Assembly (NCBI GenBank): GCA_023055355.1
Contig: JALJCS010000009.1
Coordinates: 27,243,001-27,307,000, forward strand
Direction of reading: 5' to 3'
From: Agelaius tricolor
Taxonomy: Eukaryota; Chordata; Aves; Passeriformes; Icteridae
DNA length: 64,000 nt
Below the pieces are notes generated by a model. The model was not told where the DNA came from, did no database searches, and worked only from the letters and a program-made list of their open reading frames with translations. Each line of letters starts with the position of its first letter. The stretch's first letter is position 1. The translations under genes were made by a program, and so were the position numbers. Shown here piece by piece: positions 37,899-49,405 of the stretch.

Positions 37899-39019
37899 AA
37901 CTTCACTGTAAGTTGAAGGCTTGCTCCTGCCCTGCTTCGGTTGCTGTAATATTGCTCTGATTACTGAAGCAGGTTTTTCCCAGATGTGCAGACCTGAGGG
38001 TTAGTTCTAGTTCAGGTCTAGGACAAGTTGGCTTAACAGAAGCCAGGTAAGGTGGAGACAGCAGGTCACAGACACAGCTGACCAGAGCAGAGATTCTACA
38101 GAGCTCAGGACACATTGGTTTGAGTATGGCTGGTGCTGAGGAGGCTCTAAGAAAGAAAGAGCTTCTTGCAGCATAGCAGCAGCAGGCTGTGGGTGGCAAA
38201 GTCTGTGTAGCACCTTCCTGCACTAAACTTGGACCTAGTCTCTGGAAATCTCTCACATTCCCCTGGCAATGGATTCACTTTCCAAAACAAAATGAACTCA
38301 AACAGAACCGTTTCCTATGAATGAAGTCGGGATGGAACATAAAACATAGGCAGGGTAATATAGATGTGTGACATATTTCAAGCAGCAGAGAGAATGATTT
38401 CATCCAGCATCCAGATGACTGGTAAAGAGAGTCAGCTGCCCCGAGGAGAAAGCCATTAACACACAAACACATTTTATGCTGGCCAAGGTGAGAAAGAAAG
38501 GGCTGTAGGTACTGAGGTGACAGCTACTTTAGGATCAAAGAAGAAGGCTGAGAGGAAACTGTAAAACTAACTTCAGATCTGTGTGGTGCAGGGTGTGTAA
38601 ACAGAGGAGGAAACTTAATTAAATGTGGCAAACAATTACTATATTTTCTGGGAAAGGAGAAGCCATGATTTCACTTCCAAGATACTACACCTGAGCAAAC
38701 ATCATCCAAAGCTGGCTTCAACTAGGGCTTCACTGCCAGTATGGTAATGCAGATCTAACTTTGACTTTGAAGGGTAAGAAAAGTAACTGAGTGGAGAGAC
38801 TTTAGTTTGCCAGTGGTCCTCAGTATTCCTTCCCTCTCTGTAGAGTAACTGGAATGGATAATTGCTGGCCATGGCAGGAGATAGTGGCTGTCTTATTCGT
38901 ACCAATAATTTCTGACAAGGCCTAGAAAAAGAGAGAAAGAAGATGGTACCAGCGCTGAGGTGTGTGGCCCAGAACTTCTGCGAGGTGAAATTCTGTAGTG
39001 AATACAGGTCAGGGAGAGA

Positions 39020-40465
39020 ACAGGAGCATCAACAGCAGAGGGTGGCCTACAGGTCACCAGGTGTGGGCCTCATCATCGTGACAAATGTCCTGTCCCCTGA
39101 CATCAGCGGATTTTTGCACCCAGCTAGATGCTGAGCTAGGAAGGCAGGAAGACAGGTTGTGCCCAAGCAAACTCTACACCAGTGTAGAGAAAGGAATATA
39201 CAAGAAAAGAACAGATTGACTAGAATGACACTGTTGAGCTTGAGCACAAAGAAGACATCTATACAGAGTGAAATCTAGGCTGATTTACTAAGAGTTAATA
39301 TAAAAGCATAGCAAAAGCCAGGCAAATTAAAATTGTGAAGTCCTTAGGAAAAAAAATTTTAAAATAGATGTAGAATTGTAGGCTAATTAATTCAATTTCA
39401 ATTACAGGAAAAATTCTGGAATTAGTAATGAAAAACCTTTTTGTAAGAAACTGGAATGTAATGGGATGAGTAACAACCAATATTAGCTTCATAGTCTGGT
39501 CTTGAATAACACATCTAATTTCCTTTTAAAAGAAGCAGACAGACCTCACAGGACATTAAGGAGAAGCAGATGTCAGTATCTTGACTCGAGTGGGTTCTTT
39601 GACACTGTCTTGCATGAAATTCTTATAAGCCTGGGAGGAATGTGTGGTCTATCTACTGCAGAGCAGACACAGCACTGGTACTCAGGAGGCTGTGAGCAGG
39701 ACTTCCCTCTCCATGGATAGGAACCTGTTGAACAGAGGTGTACAGGTCTCTGTCTCCAACTGCAGTCTCTTGGTGACTTGGACTGTGGACTAGAAGATGA
39801 TTGAATTTGCAGAATGCCCAAAGCTGGAAGGATTTGCAGGGACATCAAAGATGGGATTACAATTTTTTGAAAAAGCTAACAACAGCCTGACAAATTCAAG
39901 AAATGACCAGGGAAAAAAATGAAAGGATGTAGTAGGAATCCATGTGAGGGTCCAAACTGAGGAATAACTGACTGCACAAATATGGACGTGGAACTACTGG
40001 AGCTAAGATTTAGGGTCATGGTTAGGTTTAGGATTTAATGCAGATTAAAACCTGAAGTGTTTGTCATCAGTGCAGTACTCTTGGAAAAAGAAAAGCAAAA
40101 AAAGAAAAAAAAAGTGGGCTAAATAAATACAATCCAGACAAAACCAAGAAGAATCATCAGAGTCTAGAGAATGTGATCTGGGAGGAAAATCTGAAAGTCT
40201 TGGTAAAGCTTAACCTTAAGAAAAAAACTGTAATAAGAACAGTAAGTCTTGTAAGTTCATGAAAGATTGCAACAAGGGGAGAAAGACCAGTCACGTCTAC
40301 CTGCCCAAAACAGAGACATTCAGAAATAATAACAGGCTTAAACTCAAGCAAGAAAATTTGAACTTGATGTCACAAGAAAGTTAGGGCAAATAGATGGAGG
40401 CAATGCATAAAGTGTCCAGGCATGAAGCCTCCCTAAGGGGAGAGCTTCAAGAACATCGGGTAGCT
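39020..40465 (+). repeat. ancient CR1 LINE, reverse-transcriptase part to 3' UTR
   Basis: Collinear with old CR1 over more than 1 kb. It includes a GTGGCCTACAGGTCACCAGG segment, GAGTAACAACCAATATTAG, TCTAATTTCCTTTT, TTGACACTGTCTTGCATGA, GATTGAATTTGCAGAATG, then AATCATCAGAGTCTAGAGAA. All reading frames are broken. An A-rich insertion sits at about 40086-40113. The start is uncertain. Confidence 0.75.
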
Positions 40466-43400
40466 GTCAGGAATGATAGCAATGTCCTGCGTTGGGGGTT
40501 TGGAGAGGGACCAGAGATTTGGGTTTAGGCTGAATCTCTCCTGGGGGAGCTGAGGGGGAGGGGTGGGAAGGGCCCACGCCATGTGGAAGGCCTTGTTAGG
40601 AGTATTCACTAGGACAGGAAGGGAGGAATACTAGGATGTTTCTCCTTCCTCCTTCTTCAGTCTGCCCCCCAAATCTTCATTTTCCCTCTGCACAAGGTCT
40701 GTTTCCACTTACTCCCCTTGCAGTCCATCATCTGAAGCAGGTGTCACTGAGATTTCTGTACTTCTCCAGCTGCTGCTGAATGCTTGAGGATCAGGAGGCA
40801 CCCATCCAGACCAACCTTGTCCTGGGAAAGTGAAGAATGCAAGGCTAGATGGCAGAGCACTGAGAGCTCTGGAGGTAGGACTTGCTGCTGCCAGTGCCAC
40901 TGGAGAGATTGGGTGAGGAAGCAGCTGTTGCTGCTGTAGAAGGACCTGCCTGCAGCCAGCATTGCCCATGGTGACAGGAATGGAGGGATAGGCTTGCAGG
41001 AGCTGAGACACCTTTGTGGCCTGTGTCCCCACCACTGCCTGTCTCCTCTGTACTAAGCAAATAGAATGGTGGCAGGTCTGGCACCTGAGCACTGCTCATG
41101 CTGCCTGTGCCTTAGGGCATGTCACACATCCCAGCATGAGAGGCTTTCCCCCAGTAACCAAGACAGCAGATGTCAAAGCCAACCTGTACCTCTAGCCTGA
41201 TCTCAGCCAGGTTCCTACCATGGGTACAGGGCAGCAGTATCAACAGAGGATGATGCTCTGGGACCTTTGAATTGTGTTTCTGTTATTTGGGATCAAAATT
41301 TAATTGTTCCCCATTGACATGAAGGCATAGACTCAGATTTGCAGCTGGTAAGTCCCAGCTGAATCACTTGGAACTGCAGGTTTATGCTATACACTAGGAC
41401 CTACAGCACACTCTTAAAAACCCCAACTCCAACAGTGAATGGAAAGCTATTGTCTTAAATATTCAGCTTTAACGATGACTCTGATGATGAATAGAAAACT
41501 TGGAATAAGATTTTCAGCTCGTGTAAACTGGCTGATTTACATTTTATTGAAAGTAACAGTGCCAGCATATCAACAAAGCAACCTGGTCCAATGAGCTCAC
41601 AAAATCCAATCTAAATTATTTACTTTCAAAGAAAGATTTGTTGTAAGTGTTTTCCTGGCCTTCTAAGTTTAACAGATTATTTGTTCAATGGAAGTTTTGT
41701 GTGCATTGATAATTTTTACTAATAATAATTTTACATTGCACTAGCAAATCATCAGAAATGCACTTGATAGTACGTTAGCCTTCTCTTTCCTTGTGTATTT
41801 TTACTGGCAAAACCCATCTCTGAATATTTATTTTCATTCATCTCAACATTGGTGATATACACAGAAGGACCAGGAGCTGCCCTAAAAGCTGCTATGTGCA
41901 GCATACTCTATTACTGTGAGTCAAGTCCTCTCCTAATGTCAATCAGCATTAAAAACAGAGGGAGGCACAATGTTATCACAGATGTAGGAGCCTCATCAAA
42001 TATTTTGTCCCACACTCCTGCCTTCCAGGCCATATCCAGGGCACATGGCACAGCCCCTCCTGCTTCACCCTTAGCACCAGCTTGGCTCACTTTGCTACCA
42101 TGTGGTTCATGAGCTTTGATTCCTGTTGGGTCCCCATCCCCTCGGCAAGGATGCTCTTCCTGTGTGCCAGGAAAAACAAGTACCTTCAGCCAAACCCCAG
42201 TGCAGCCAGGGAGAAGTAACAAATGCTTTCTGGTGGCAGAAGCAGTCCCATTGTCAGAAATCAGAAGAATCATTTCCTGGTTACAGTAGCCTTCAGATAC
42301 ATGTATCCAACTCCAACCCCCAAATAAAACAATGGGAGTGATATATTGGCTATTCTGTTTTGGTGACTGAGCACTCGAGAGCAGGAATGCAGCTCCCAGA
42401 GGCTCAACACAAGGACTTGAAGAGGTTGGCTGTATTTTCTTCCACTTAAAACTGGGAGAGGTGAATAGCTGGTAAAAGTGGGGAAGAGATTGATGGCTTT
42501 GGAAACTGCATGGCCCTCTCGCTATGTGGGACAGCTTTGGTACAGAGAGTCAGCTTCAAGCCTGACCTTGCCCTCCCTGACCTGTCAGTAACCTCAACCC
42601 TCACCCTGGAAGCACCATCCCTCTTCCCTGGGGAAGAAAAGTTTGGGGAATAGTGGGAAAATATTAGTGGTGATCAGGTAAAGATTATTTTATTTTCCAG
42701 GAGAAGACAGCCTGTGAGGCATGCAGAAACTTGATGTCCTGCTTATGCTTTGGTATTCAAGGTGCAGGAACCTAGTGGTGCTCATACAGCATTAGCTCTA
42801 AACGTGGTCTATTTATTACACTTCTCCATGGAATGTCTTCCTGTCTGTTCTGCTGAATCCCCATCTTCATTGCATTTTAGATGCCATCACAGCAGTCAGA
42901 CCACATCCCTGATGGAATTTATTGAGTCTCTCCTTCTTCAAAAGTCATCAAGATTCAAACCAGGCTCTTTCCAGACCCAAATATTTCAGCAGCATGAGGC
43001 CCAAACCCATCTTGTAGCTCTCTGCTTCCCCCTACAAGATCACCTCCTTCCCTTGGAGCTGCCTCCCCGCTGCTTTCCCTTTCTCACAACCAGCAATCCT
43101 TCACCATGGTGTGTCTATAAAACACTCAGTGCACACGGCAGCTGAGGGGGAGGGACCGAGGGGCTGGTGGAAGCCACTCAGATTTCACATTTATTTAACA
43201 GCCGTGGCTGTGCTTGTTTGATTTATCTTCACACATACGTTTGACAGATATGGTCTCATAAAAACTCCGCAGAGTAAAAACAGCAGAAAGGCCTGCAGCC
43301 ATACTGCGTCAGCATTCCGTCTGGCTCCAGCTCCAGAGCTAAGCACAGATCAAGCTCACTGCAGCTGGCAGCACCCCTCACCTGGAAAACTTCTGAGTTT

Positions 43401-44035
43401 GCAATGCCTGAAATGCATAGTGCTTAAGTGGAGCTGGTCCTGAGTTTTCCAGGTGTCTGGGCAAAAAATAAAAAAGGTGATGATTTTCTCTTACCTTGAA
43501 AAATCATGCTGCATTTCACATAAATTGCTTTGTTCAAATCAGTTTACATTTAAGTGGCTAATCTCATACTTTCCCCAAATCTGGTGTGATACAGCAGCAT
43601 TCAGAATATCTTTAGAAAGCTGTAATTTTGATAGCACTTCCAAAAACACCTCTCCCAAATTGCAGCAGTTAAGGAGTAGGCTTGCTTCACCCTTTCCTTG
43701 CAAGGGCCTTATAAGCTTGCTCCATCTGTATTACTCCCAACATTCACTTAAAAAAATGAGGTCTTATTAATGAGTCAGATTATGCTGTTGTGGTTCTGAC
43801 AATTTTCACTGGAGTGGAATTGTAAAATCTGTGCACAAAGCAACTACTATATAGTTTGGGATATAGGCTCCACAAAAGCACAACCCACTTCAACATATGC
43901 ATATTTCACAGTGGTTTTTTTTAGAAAGGGAGCACACCTGAAGCTCTCATTCCCAGCATCAAGAGAGGCAAAGTGAAATAGCTGTAAATAAAGTCCCTGG
44001 GGTGCTAATGTTGCTCAAAGGTAGGACTCCAGCTG
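40466..44035. other. non-coding stretch
   Basis: No exon or repeat recognised. The part at 43195-43385 reads like a regulatory element (listed separately). Confidence 0.45.
43195..43385. promoter_or_regulatory. possible regulatory element with MARE-like word
   Basis: TTGATTTATCTTC (GATA), TTTGACAGATATGG (TALE-type) and TGCGTCAGCA (43305-43314, MAF/CNC-like) in unique sequence. Confidence 0.25.
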
Positions 44036-44040
44036 CATTC

Positions 44041-44130
44041 AGGTGGCATTTTATTACGCGTATAAATAACAGCCCCGCCGCGTCTGGGAGCTGGCAGCCC
44101 AGTCTGGAAGAAGGAGCTCAGAGCTGAGAG
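44041..44130 (+). promoter_or_regulatory. possible isolated TATA promoter
   Basis: TTATTACGCGTATAAATAAC with TATAAATA at 44061-44068, then a short CpG-bearing run AGCCCCGCCGCGTCTGGGAG. Initiation would be near 44090-44095. No coding exon follows. Confidence 0.25.
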
Positions 44131-45053
44131 TGAAAGGCCCTGTGTTCCAACCTGCTGCTGTGGTGGCCACTCTGTTTTTTTATATGTTACTCATACATAT
44201 GAAATAAAGTTCTTAATGCTTGTCATGCAGAGATAAGACAGATCTTGCTCTATTAACAAAAGCAAATGTGAAGGCACCTGTATCGGGCCCACAATTATCT
44301 TGGCTGGTTAAAACCACTGGATAAGATTAGTGGGAGAAATTGTGACTGCTTCTCTGTGAGCAAATATTTGTGGTTTCCTCTCTCATCAGGGATGATTTTT
44401 CTCAGCTATAGAAATGTCACCTTTTCTGGTTTAGGTAAATAATTAGGGAGTATGCAACAAAGGTTTGGAAACCTCGTGTTTTCCTGACTATGGATAAGCT
44501 GTTTTGGTTTGTGGCTATCTCCTATACTGCTGATCCTCTTGGTGACATACTCACCCAGTTTTAATGGTCACGCTGAGCAGGGTCACACCCCCCCACACTC
44601 CATACATGCAGTTCAGTGCCTGATGGAGAGTTATTTTTCAAAGGAGAGGGCTTTCAGGCAGTGGTTCCCTCTCTCTTTTGGGACAATTTTTCCCAGCTAT
44701 GGAAATGCCATCTTTTCTGTTTTTAGCAAAAAACGAAATTGCAGACATGCTGCCTTCAGGACACACTTGCCACCTTTCCTGTTTTCCAACAGTACTAGTT
44801 CAAGGACCAGATACTGCTCATCATGGCCTGACATGTTCTCTCCCTCTTACTCTGTTGCTAGCAGATGAAAAATGTACTTCACCTTCATTAGTAACTTCAG
44901 GGGACCCAGCCCCAGGGCCAACTTCAGACTTCTTTCTTGAGTTTGAACCATTTGAAAGAGATCACTTGTGGACAATGTGTTAATTATAATCCCTGTTGTT
45001 GTACACATTGTTACACTTGGGCAGTGTCTGGGCGTGGACACTCAAACCTTATC
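44131..45053. other. non-coding stretch
   Basis: Nothing recognised. Two similar segments are noted here: TTTTTCTCAGCTATAGAAAT (44396-44415) and TTTTTCCCAGCTATGGAAAT (44687-44706), each followed by a TTTTCTG-containing stretch. Confidence 0.4.
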
Positions 45054-45470
45054 ATAGAACCATAGAATTGTTAAGGTTCTCTAAGATCATCGAGTCCAAC
45101 CATTAACCCAGCACCATCATCTTCATCACTAAACCATGACCTCAAGTGCCACATCCACAGGGCTTTTGAACACTTCCAGGGATAGTGACTCTGCCCCTTC
45201 CCTGGGCAGCCCATTCCAGGGCTAGACAACCCTTTCAGTGAAGAAATTTTTTCCTCATATCAATCTAAACCTCTCCGTGATTTCCTCTTGTCCTGTTCCT
45301 TGCTACCTGGGAGAGGAGACTGACCTCCACCTGGCTACAGATTCCTTTCTGGTAGTTGTAAAAAGTGATAAGATCTTCTCTGAGCCTTCTTTTCTCTAGG
45401 CTAAATATCCCCAGGTTGCTCAGCTGCTCCTCATAAGAATTGCGCTCCAGACCCTTGTGACAAACCGACA
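45054..45470 (-). repeat. CR1 LINE 3' fragment (minus)
   Basis: Starts CATAGAACCATAGAATTG (CR1 terminus complement), then ATCGAGTCCAACCATTAACC, TTCCCTGGGCAGCCCATTCC, TCCTCTTGTCCTGTTCCTTG and GTTGCTCAGCTGCTCCTCAT. A well-preserved avian CR1. Confidence 0.93.
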
Positions 45471-45944
45471 GCAAAGGCCCATGGTCTGACATGATTCCTT
45501 TCAGATACAGGCCAGCTTTGGCCAGAGGCAGGGCAAAACAAACTGCCTCAGAAAACTGCAGGCAACATGGAAATGCAGGTCCCTGGATCACACAAAATGA
45601 AATACCCACATATGAGACTTGGCTATCTCAAGGGGGACCATATCTGCTGCATATAGATGCAGAAAACGAGGGCACCCTCACACTGATGGCATAGCCACCA
45701 ATATGCAGCATTTCTACCCCTTCTTTTTTATCGTGTGCAGGTACAGAGCCACAAGGAAGGTACTGACAAGCAGTCAAGGAATTCAGCTGCTGGTTTGCTA
45801 TAGAGGACTTGGGAGCTGGAGGGCGAAAGTGATGCATGGAAATTAAGTTAATTTTAAACCGCAGGCAAGAGAAGAGACTTGCTAGCAGTTACTTAAGAGA
45901 AGCTGCTGACTGTTTAAATACCATTAAGAAGATTAATGTCAGCC
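45471..45944. other. spacer between CR1 elements
   Basis: No feature recognised. Confidence 0.45.
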
Positions 45945-46612
45945 CACAGAACCACTGAAAACTTAGGGCTGAAAGGGACCTTGAAAGGTCAGACCAGTCC
46001 ATTCCACTAACCCAAGCAGGATCACCTAAACCTCGGACATCCCTGACAGATGTTGCTTAACTTGATCTTAAAGCTCTCCACTCCCTAGGCAGTCTATTCT
46101 TTATTATCCCTGTCATTAGAAAGTTTTTCCTAACATCTAAATTGAGCCTTTCCTACTGTGACTTAAGCCTTCTTTTTTCTTTTTTTTTTTTCTCTCCCCT
46201 TCTCCATCACAGACAAGGAACAATGATTATGCCTTTTTATGTGCTTAAAGACTTCGTTTCTCTCCTCCTTTGGGTTAGAGAATTTTGGTTCTTTCAGGCT
46301 TCCCTGGTAGGTAATGGTTTCTCCATTTCCGCTTACTCCCTGCTCTCTGCTGGGCTGGATACAATTATTCCACATCTCCCCTTAACTTATTTTCCATCAC
46401 CTCAATACCCTGACATAGCTGACTTACATTCAGCTTTTGATCCTTTTCCTAAAGAATTGCTGCTTAACCCATCACTCCCTCCTCTGTACTCTGGGAGTTC
46501 ATATTGTTGCTCAAGTGTACAACCTTCCACTTCTCCTTATTCAACTGTCTTCTGTTTCTTCCAGACCATTTCCGCAATTTGCCCACACAGTTCTAAACTC
46601 TAATCCTGCTCA
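45945..46612 (-). repeat. ancient CR1 LINE fragment (minus)
   Basis: Complement of old CR1: CAGATGTTGCTTAACTTGAT, CTCCCTAGGCAGTCTATTCT, AAAGTTTTTCCTAACATCTA, AACCTTCCACTTCTCCTTAT and TTCCAGACCATTTCCGCAAT. A T-rich run at 46171-46190 interrupts it. The plus ORF 46142-46603 is antisense repeat sequence, not a gene. Confidence 0.8.
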
Positions 46613-46782
46613 ACACTACCTCTAGTTTTGAGGTAGTGTTTTATTTCATGTGTAAAATGGAAGCCTTTATGTTTATCCTTTATAACAAAACATAACCAAA
46701 AAATTAAGCCAAACTGAACCAGATGTAGGGTGAAACCCCTCTCAAAGCCAGCTTTAACCTGGACAAGAAAGTGCTGGCAGCA
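46613..46782. other. spacer
   Basis: Nothing recognised. Confidence 0.4.
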
Positions 46783-46880
46783 GTGCCCTGGGTGAGGTTA
46801 TTCAAGCAGGTTTGTACCAAGTGACCTCAGCCACTCCTCATAAGGCTTCCCCCTCCAGATGTTCCACCATCCTCCTTTAG
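46783..46880 (-). repeat. CR1 internal fragment, inverted
   Basis: Complement of the CR1 stretch GGAAGCCTTATGAGGAGTGG then CTGAGGTCACTTGG, a region several hundred bases upstream of the 3' end. Confidence 0.75.
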
Positions 46881-47015
46881 AAATGTTCAAGGCCAGACTG
46901 GATAGGGCTTGGAGCAACCTGATCTAGTAGAAGGTGTCCCTGTCCATGGCAGAGGGTTGGAATGAGATGTTCTTTAAGGTCCCTTCCAACCCAAGCTATT
47001 CTGTGATTCTCCTGG
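46881..47015 (+). repeat. CR1 3' end (plus)
   Basis: TGTTCAAGGCCAGACTGGAT, AGGGCTTGGAGCAACCTGAT, TCCCTGTCCATGGCAGAGGG and GGTCCCTTCCAACCCAAGCT, then ATTCTGTGATTCT. A young-looking avian terminus. Confidence 0.93.
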
Positions 47016-47290
47016 AGCGTGTTTCCCAGCTGGCTTCAAACAGCAAACACCAAACTACTCTGACAGCCACACAAAGTTACTGCAGTCAGGCCTCTCCCAC
47101 CTCTCCCCTCCACCTAAAACCTCCTTTTTGTGTTGCTATATCTCTGTCCCAGCTGTCTTTGACCCACACACCCTCACCTTCCCCACTGCTGTTACCCAGG
47201 CCCTGTGTGCCAGCACGACCTTCCCCGGCTTGGGGAAGTGCTACGGGAAGGACAAAATTAAATAAAAATAAATGAGGACAGTAAAATCGG
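47016..47290. other. spacer before tandem repeat
   Basis: Nothing recognised. Confidence 0.45.
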
Positions 47291-47354
47291 TGTTATTTTA
47301 GAGGTAAATCCCTGTTATTTTTGAGGTAAATCTGTGTTATCTTTGAGGTAGCCC
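47291..47354. repeat. 22-bp tandem repeat, about 2.9 copies
   Basis: Copies begin at 47291, 47313 and 47335, each TGTTATNTTNGAGGTA plus a short tail. Confidence 0.9.
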
Positions 47355-47480
47355 TATTTTGCCGCCCCGGCCCCGGGCGGCGCGGCCCGCGGCTGCCCCC
47401 TGGCGGACAGGAGGGGTCCCGGCTCAGCATGGGACCAGATGTCACCCGGGCACGGGGACAGAGGTTTTACTGCCACTATC
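47355..47480. promoter_or_regulatory. small GC-rich CpG islet
   Basis: Dense CpG (GCCGCCCCGG, GGGCGGCGCGGCCCGCGGC) over about 125 bp in AT-rich surroundings, too short for a classical CpG island. Confidence 0.55.
47393..47406 (-). promoter_or_regulatory. CTCF-like binding site
   Basis: Minus strand CCGCCAGGGGGCAG matches the CTCF core (CCASYAGRKGGCRS pattern) nearly perfectly. It is inside the GC islet downstream of the Spire gene's 3' end. Confidence 0.5.
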
Positions 47481-49011
47481 CCGCGGCCACTGCAACCGTT
47501 GTGGTTGAGAGGAATGATGGGAACAGGGGTTATTCCATCAGCATGCTAGATCAGGAAAGGTCAGGCTGCCCCTTAGCAGAAACTCCCCCACCCACCTTTG
47601 CCTGTCTGTTCTGCAAGTGAGGGCATTTAATCACCCCTGTCACGGTCACAAAGTAGGGAGAGGCAGTGAACCAAGCCCATGTGACCCCACAACAGACATG
47701 CAAGAGACAGAACCAAGAACTACCTTTGCTCCACAGGTGAACTCAAGTTTACCTCAATGCCATATGGACACCTTCTCTCCCTGCTGCTGCATCCAGGCTC
47801 TGAGCAGCATTTTGGCCATCCACATTACTCAAAGCAGGCTGATCTCAGCTCATTTCTGGTCTCTCTAAACTATGCCACTCAGCAAGTGCCTCTGAGCGCC
47901 TCATGCCCCTGGCCCCACACTGTGCCCATCATGCCAGCAAGCACACCTGTGGCTTGGCTGCCATTCCCTGCAGCCTGCAGGGAGCCCACCTGCCTGATAA
48001 GGATGTGCATCCCAGCAGCACCAGTGATTGACACATACAGGAGGGGACCTGGGCAGGCAGGCTGCACCCCTCCTAATTGAATGAAGGAAGAGGAACACTT
48101 GAACTTGCTCCAAAAGGAAGCTCAAGTTCCAGCTTCCCCACATTCATTTACTTGCAGAGCTTGCCTAAACCTGCAAGGAGGCATCAGCTTACAGACAGGC
48201 AGTTGGAAGGAAGCAGAGTCAGGCCAGTGCAAGTCAGCTGGAGGTATTGACCCTTCTGGCAGTTTGGATGCAGACTTTGTGCTCAGCTTAAACACGTCTT
48301 TCTTCCCTTCTCCTCTATCTAGAACTGGCCCTTCCCAGCCATTATTTTCTTCAGCATGACTCATTCCAGCTACAAGTCCATTCAACACTGACTATCCAGG
48401 CCCTGCAAAACTCACCAAGGCAAACTCCATCAGGCCCTTCCATACATGCAGTTCCTGGGGATAAATAAATCTACTATGCAATCTCTCATGTTTTGTTTTA
48501 AACATACACAAAAATCTATGGAATATTGCAATAGTCCAGTTTATTCCAGGGCAAAGGCTTAAGGCCAAGACAATGAGCAAGAATCTCGCAAGAACAACTC
48601 TCTGCCCTTCAGGTGATGACAGCATTGAAAGGTATTTCTGTGAGATGCACAGAAAGGTCTGGTGCCAAAGCACGATAATGCACAGGAAAAAAAAAAAAAA
48701 AATCAAAACAAGCTTCCTAATGCAAGTGAACAGAGCAGCTATCACTGTAATTTTACATGCACCAAAGCTATGAGCTTTAAGTGCTATGAGTAGTAAGGAA
48801 GGAGTGTATGCAAAATGCAGGATGAAGTGATCATATTAACTGAGAGCTCCACTTTACAAGCCTCTCACATATGGGGGTTTTTGGTAAAAGTTTCCCTGTG
48901 CTCAGTACATTGGATGAAGTCTGCTCAGCAATGAATGCAAAAAGTGCCACAGAACAATGACAGCTGCAGGTGCAAAGAAAGAAATGCTAGAAGCATGATA
49001 ATGCTTCAACA
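47481..49011. other. non-coding flank 3' of the Spire-family gene
   Basis: Contains an A16 run at 48687-48702. No other feature supported. Confidence 0.5.
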
Positions 49012-49017
49012 TTTATT
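49012..49017 (-). terminator. polyadenylation signal, distal
   Basis: AATAAA on the minus strand, about 216 nt past the stop codon, within an AT-rich context. This is a plausible main 3' end for the Spire-family transcript. Confidence 0.5.
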
Positions 49018-49172
49018 TTCCCCAAGACACAGAAAGAATTACAACATTTCTAAAACCCACAAAGCTTTAGAATACTTTACAATACAGAAATGCTGTGCTT
49101 CCTGCTTAGACTAACCAGTAGGGAGGTCTTTCATTCAGTCCTTTATGTCAGTAGGTGCATAAAGCTGTTTCA

Positions 49173-49178
49173 TTTATT
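49173..49178 (-). terminator. polyadenylation signal, proximal
   Basis: AATAAA on the minus strand, 55 nt past the stop codon of the Spire-family gene. It would give a very short 3' UTR. It is a candidate only, since a second hexamer lies further on. Confidence 0.4.
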
Positions 49179-49233
49179 TCAGGTGCATAAGGAGTGACAG
49201 GAGAAATGTATTGTAGAATCACTCCAGTTTGGT

Positions 49234-49405
49234 TCAAGCCCAGGAAAATCTTCTGAGAGGGATGCTGTGCTGTTGACCAGAAGTCACATTCAAGAGGTAT
49301 TGCTCACACCACGTACAGATGTCTGCAGTCAGCCAGTTTGCCATGGTCCTTGTGTAACAGCACAGGGGCTGTGTCAGGCCACGAGGCTCCAAAACAACAG
49401 GTACA
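49234..49405 (-). CDS. Spire-family terminal exon: last CxxC pair and stop
   Basis: The last coding exon has 56 codons plus TGA (49236-49234), after a long pyrimidine tract and CTCCAG acceptor. It reads [16 protein letters not shown], then [18 protein letters not shown], and ends IPLRRFSWA. The W..(M/A)..VC..C..F pattern of SPIRE1/2 C-termini is matched by [14 protein letters not shown], giving the fourth CxxC ligand pair. Only 23 residues follow the last cysteine, shorter than the tails of SPIRE1/2, and their basic S/R-rich ending is absent. Confidence 0.8.

Larger units (their letters stand above)
36118..39019. other. non-coding stretch
   Basis: A 150-codon plus ORF (36164-36616) is unrecognised and probably chance. 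T22 run at 37877-37898. Nothing else supported. Confidence 0.45.

Noticed and set aside
46142..46603. 153-codon plus-strand ORF
   Set aside because: Antisense to an ancient CR1.
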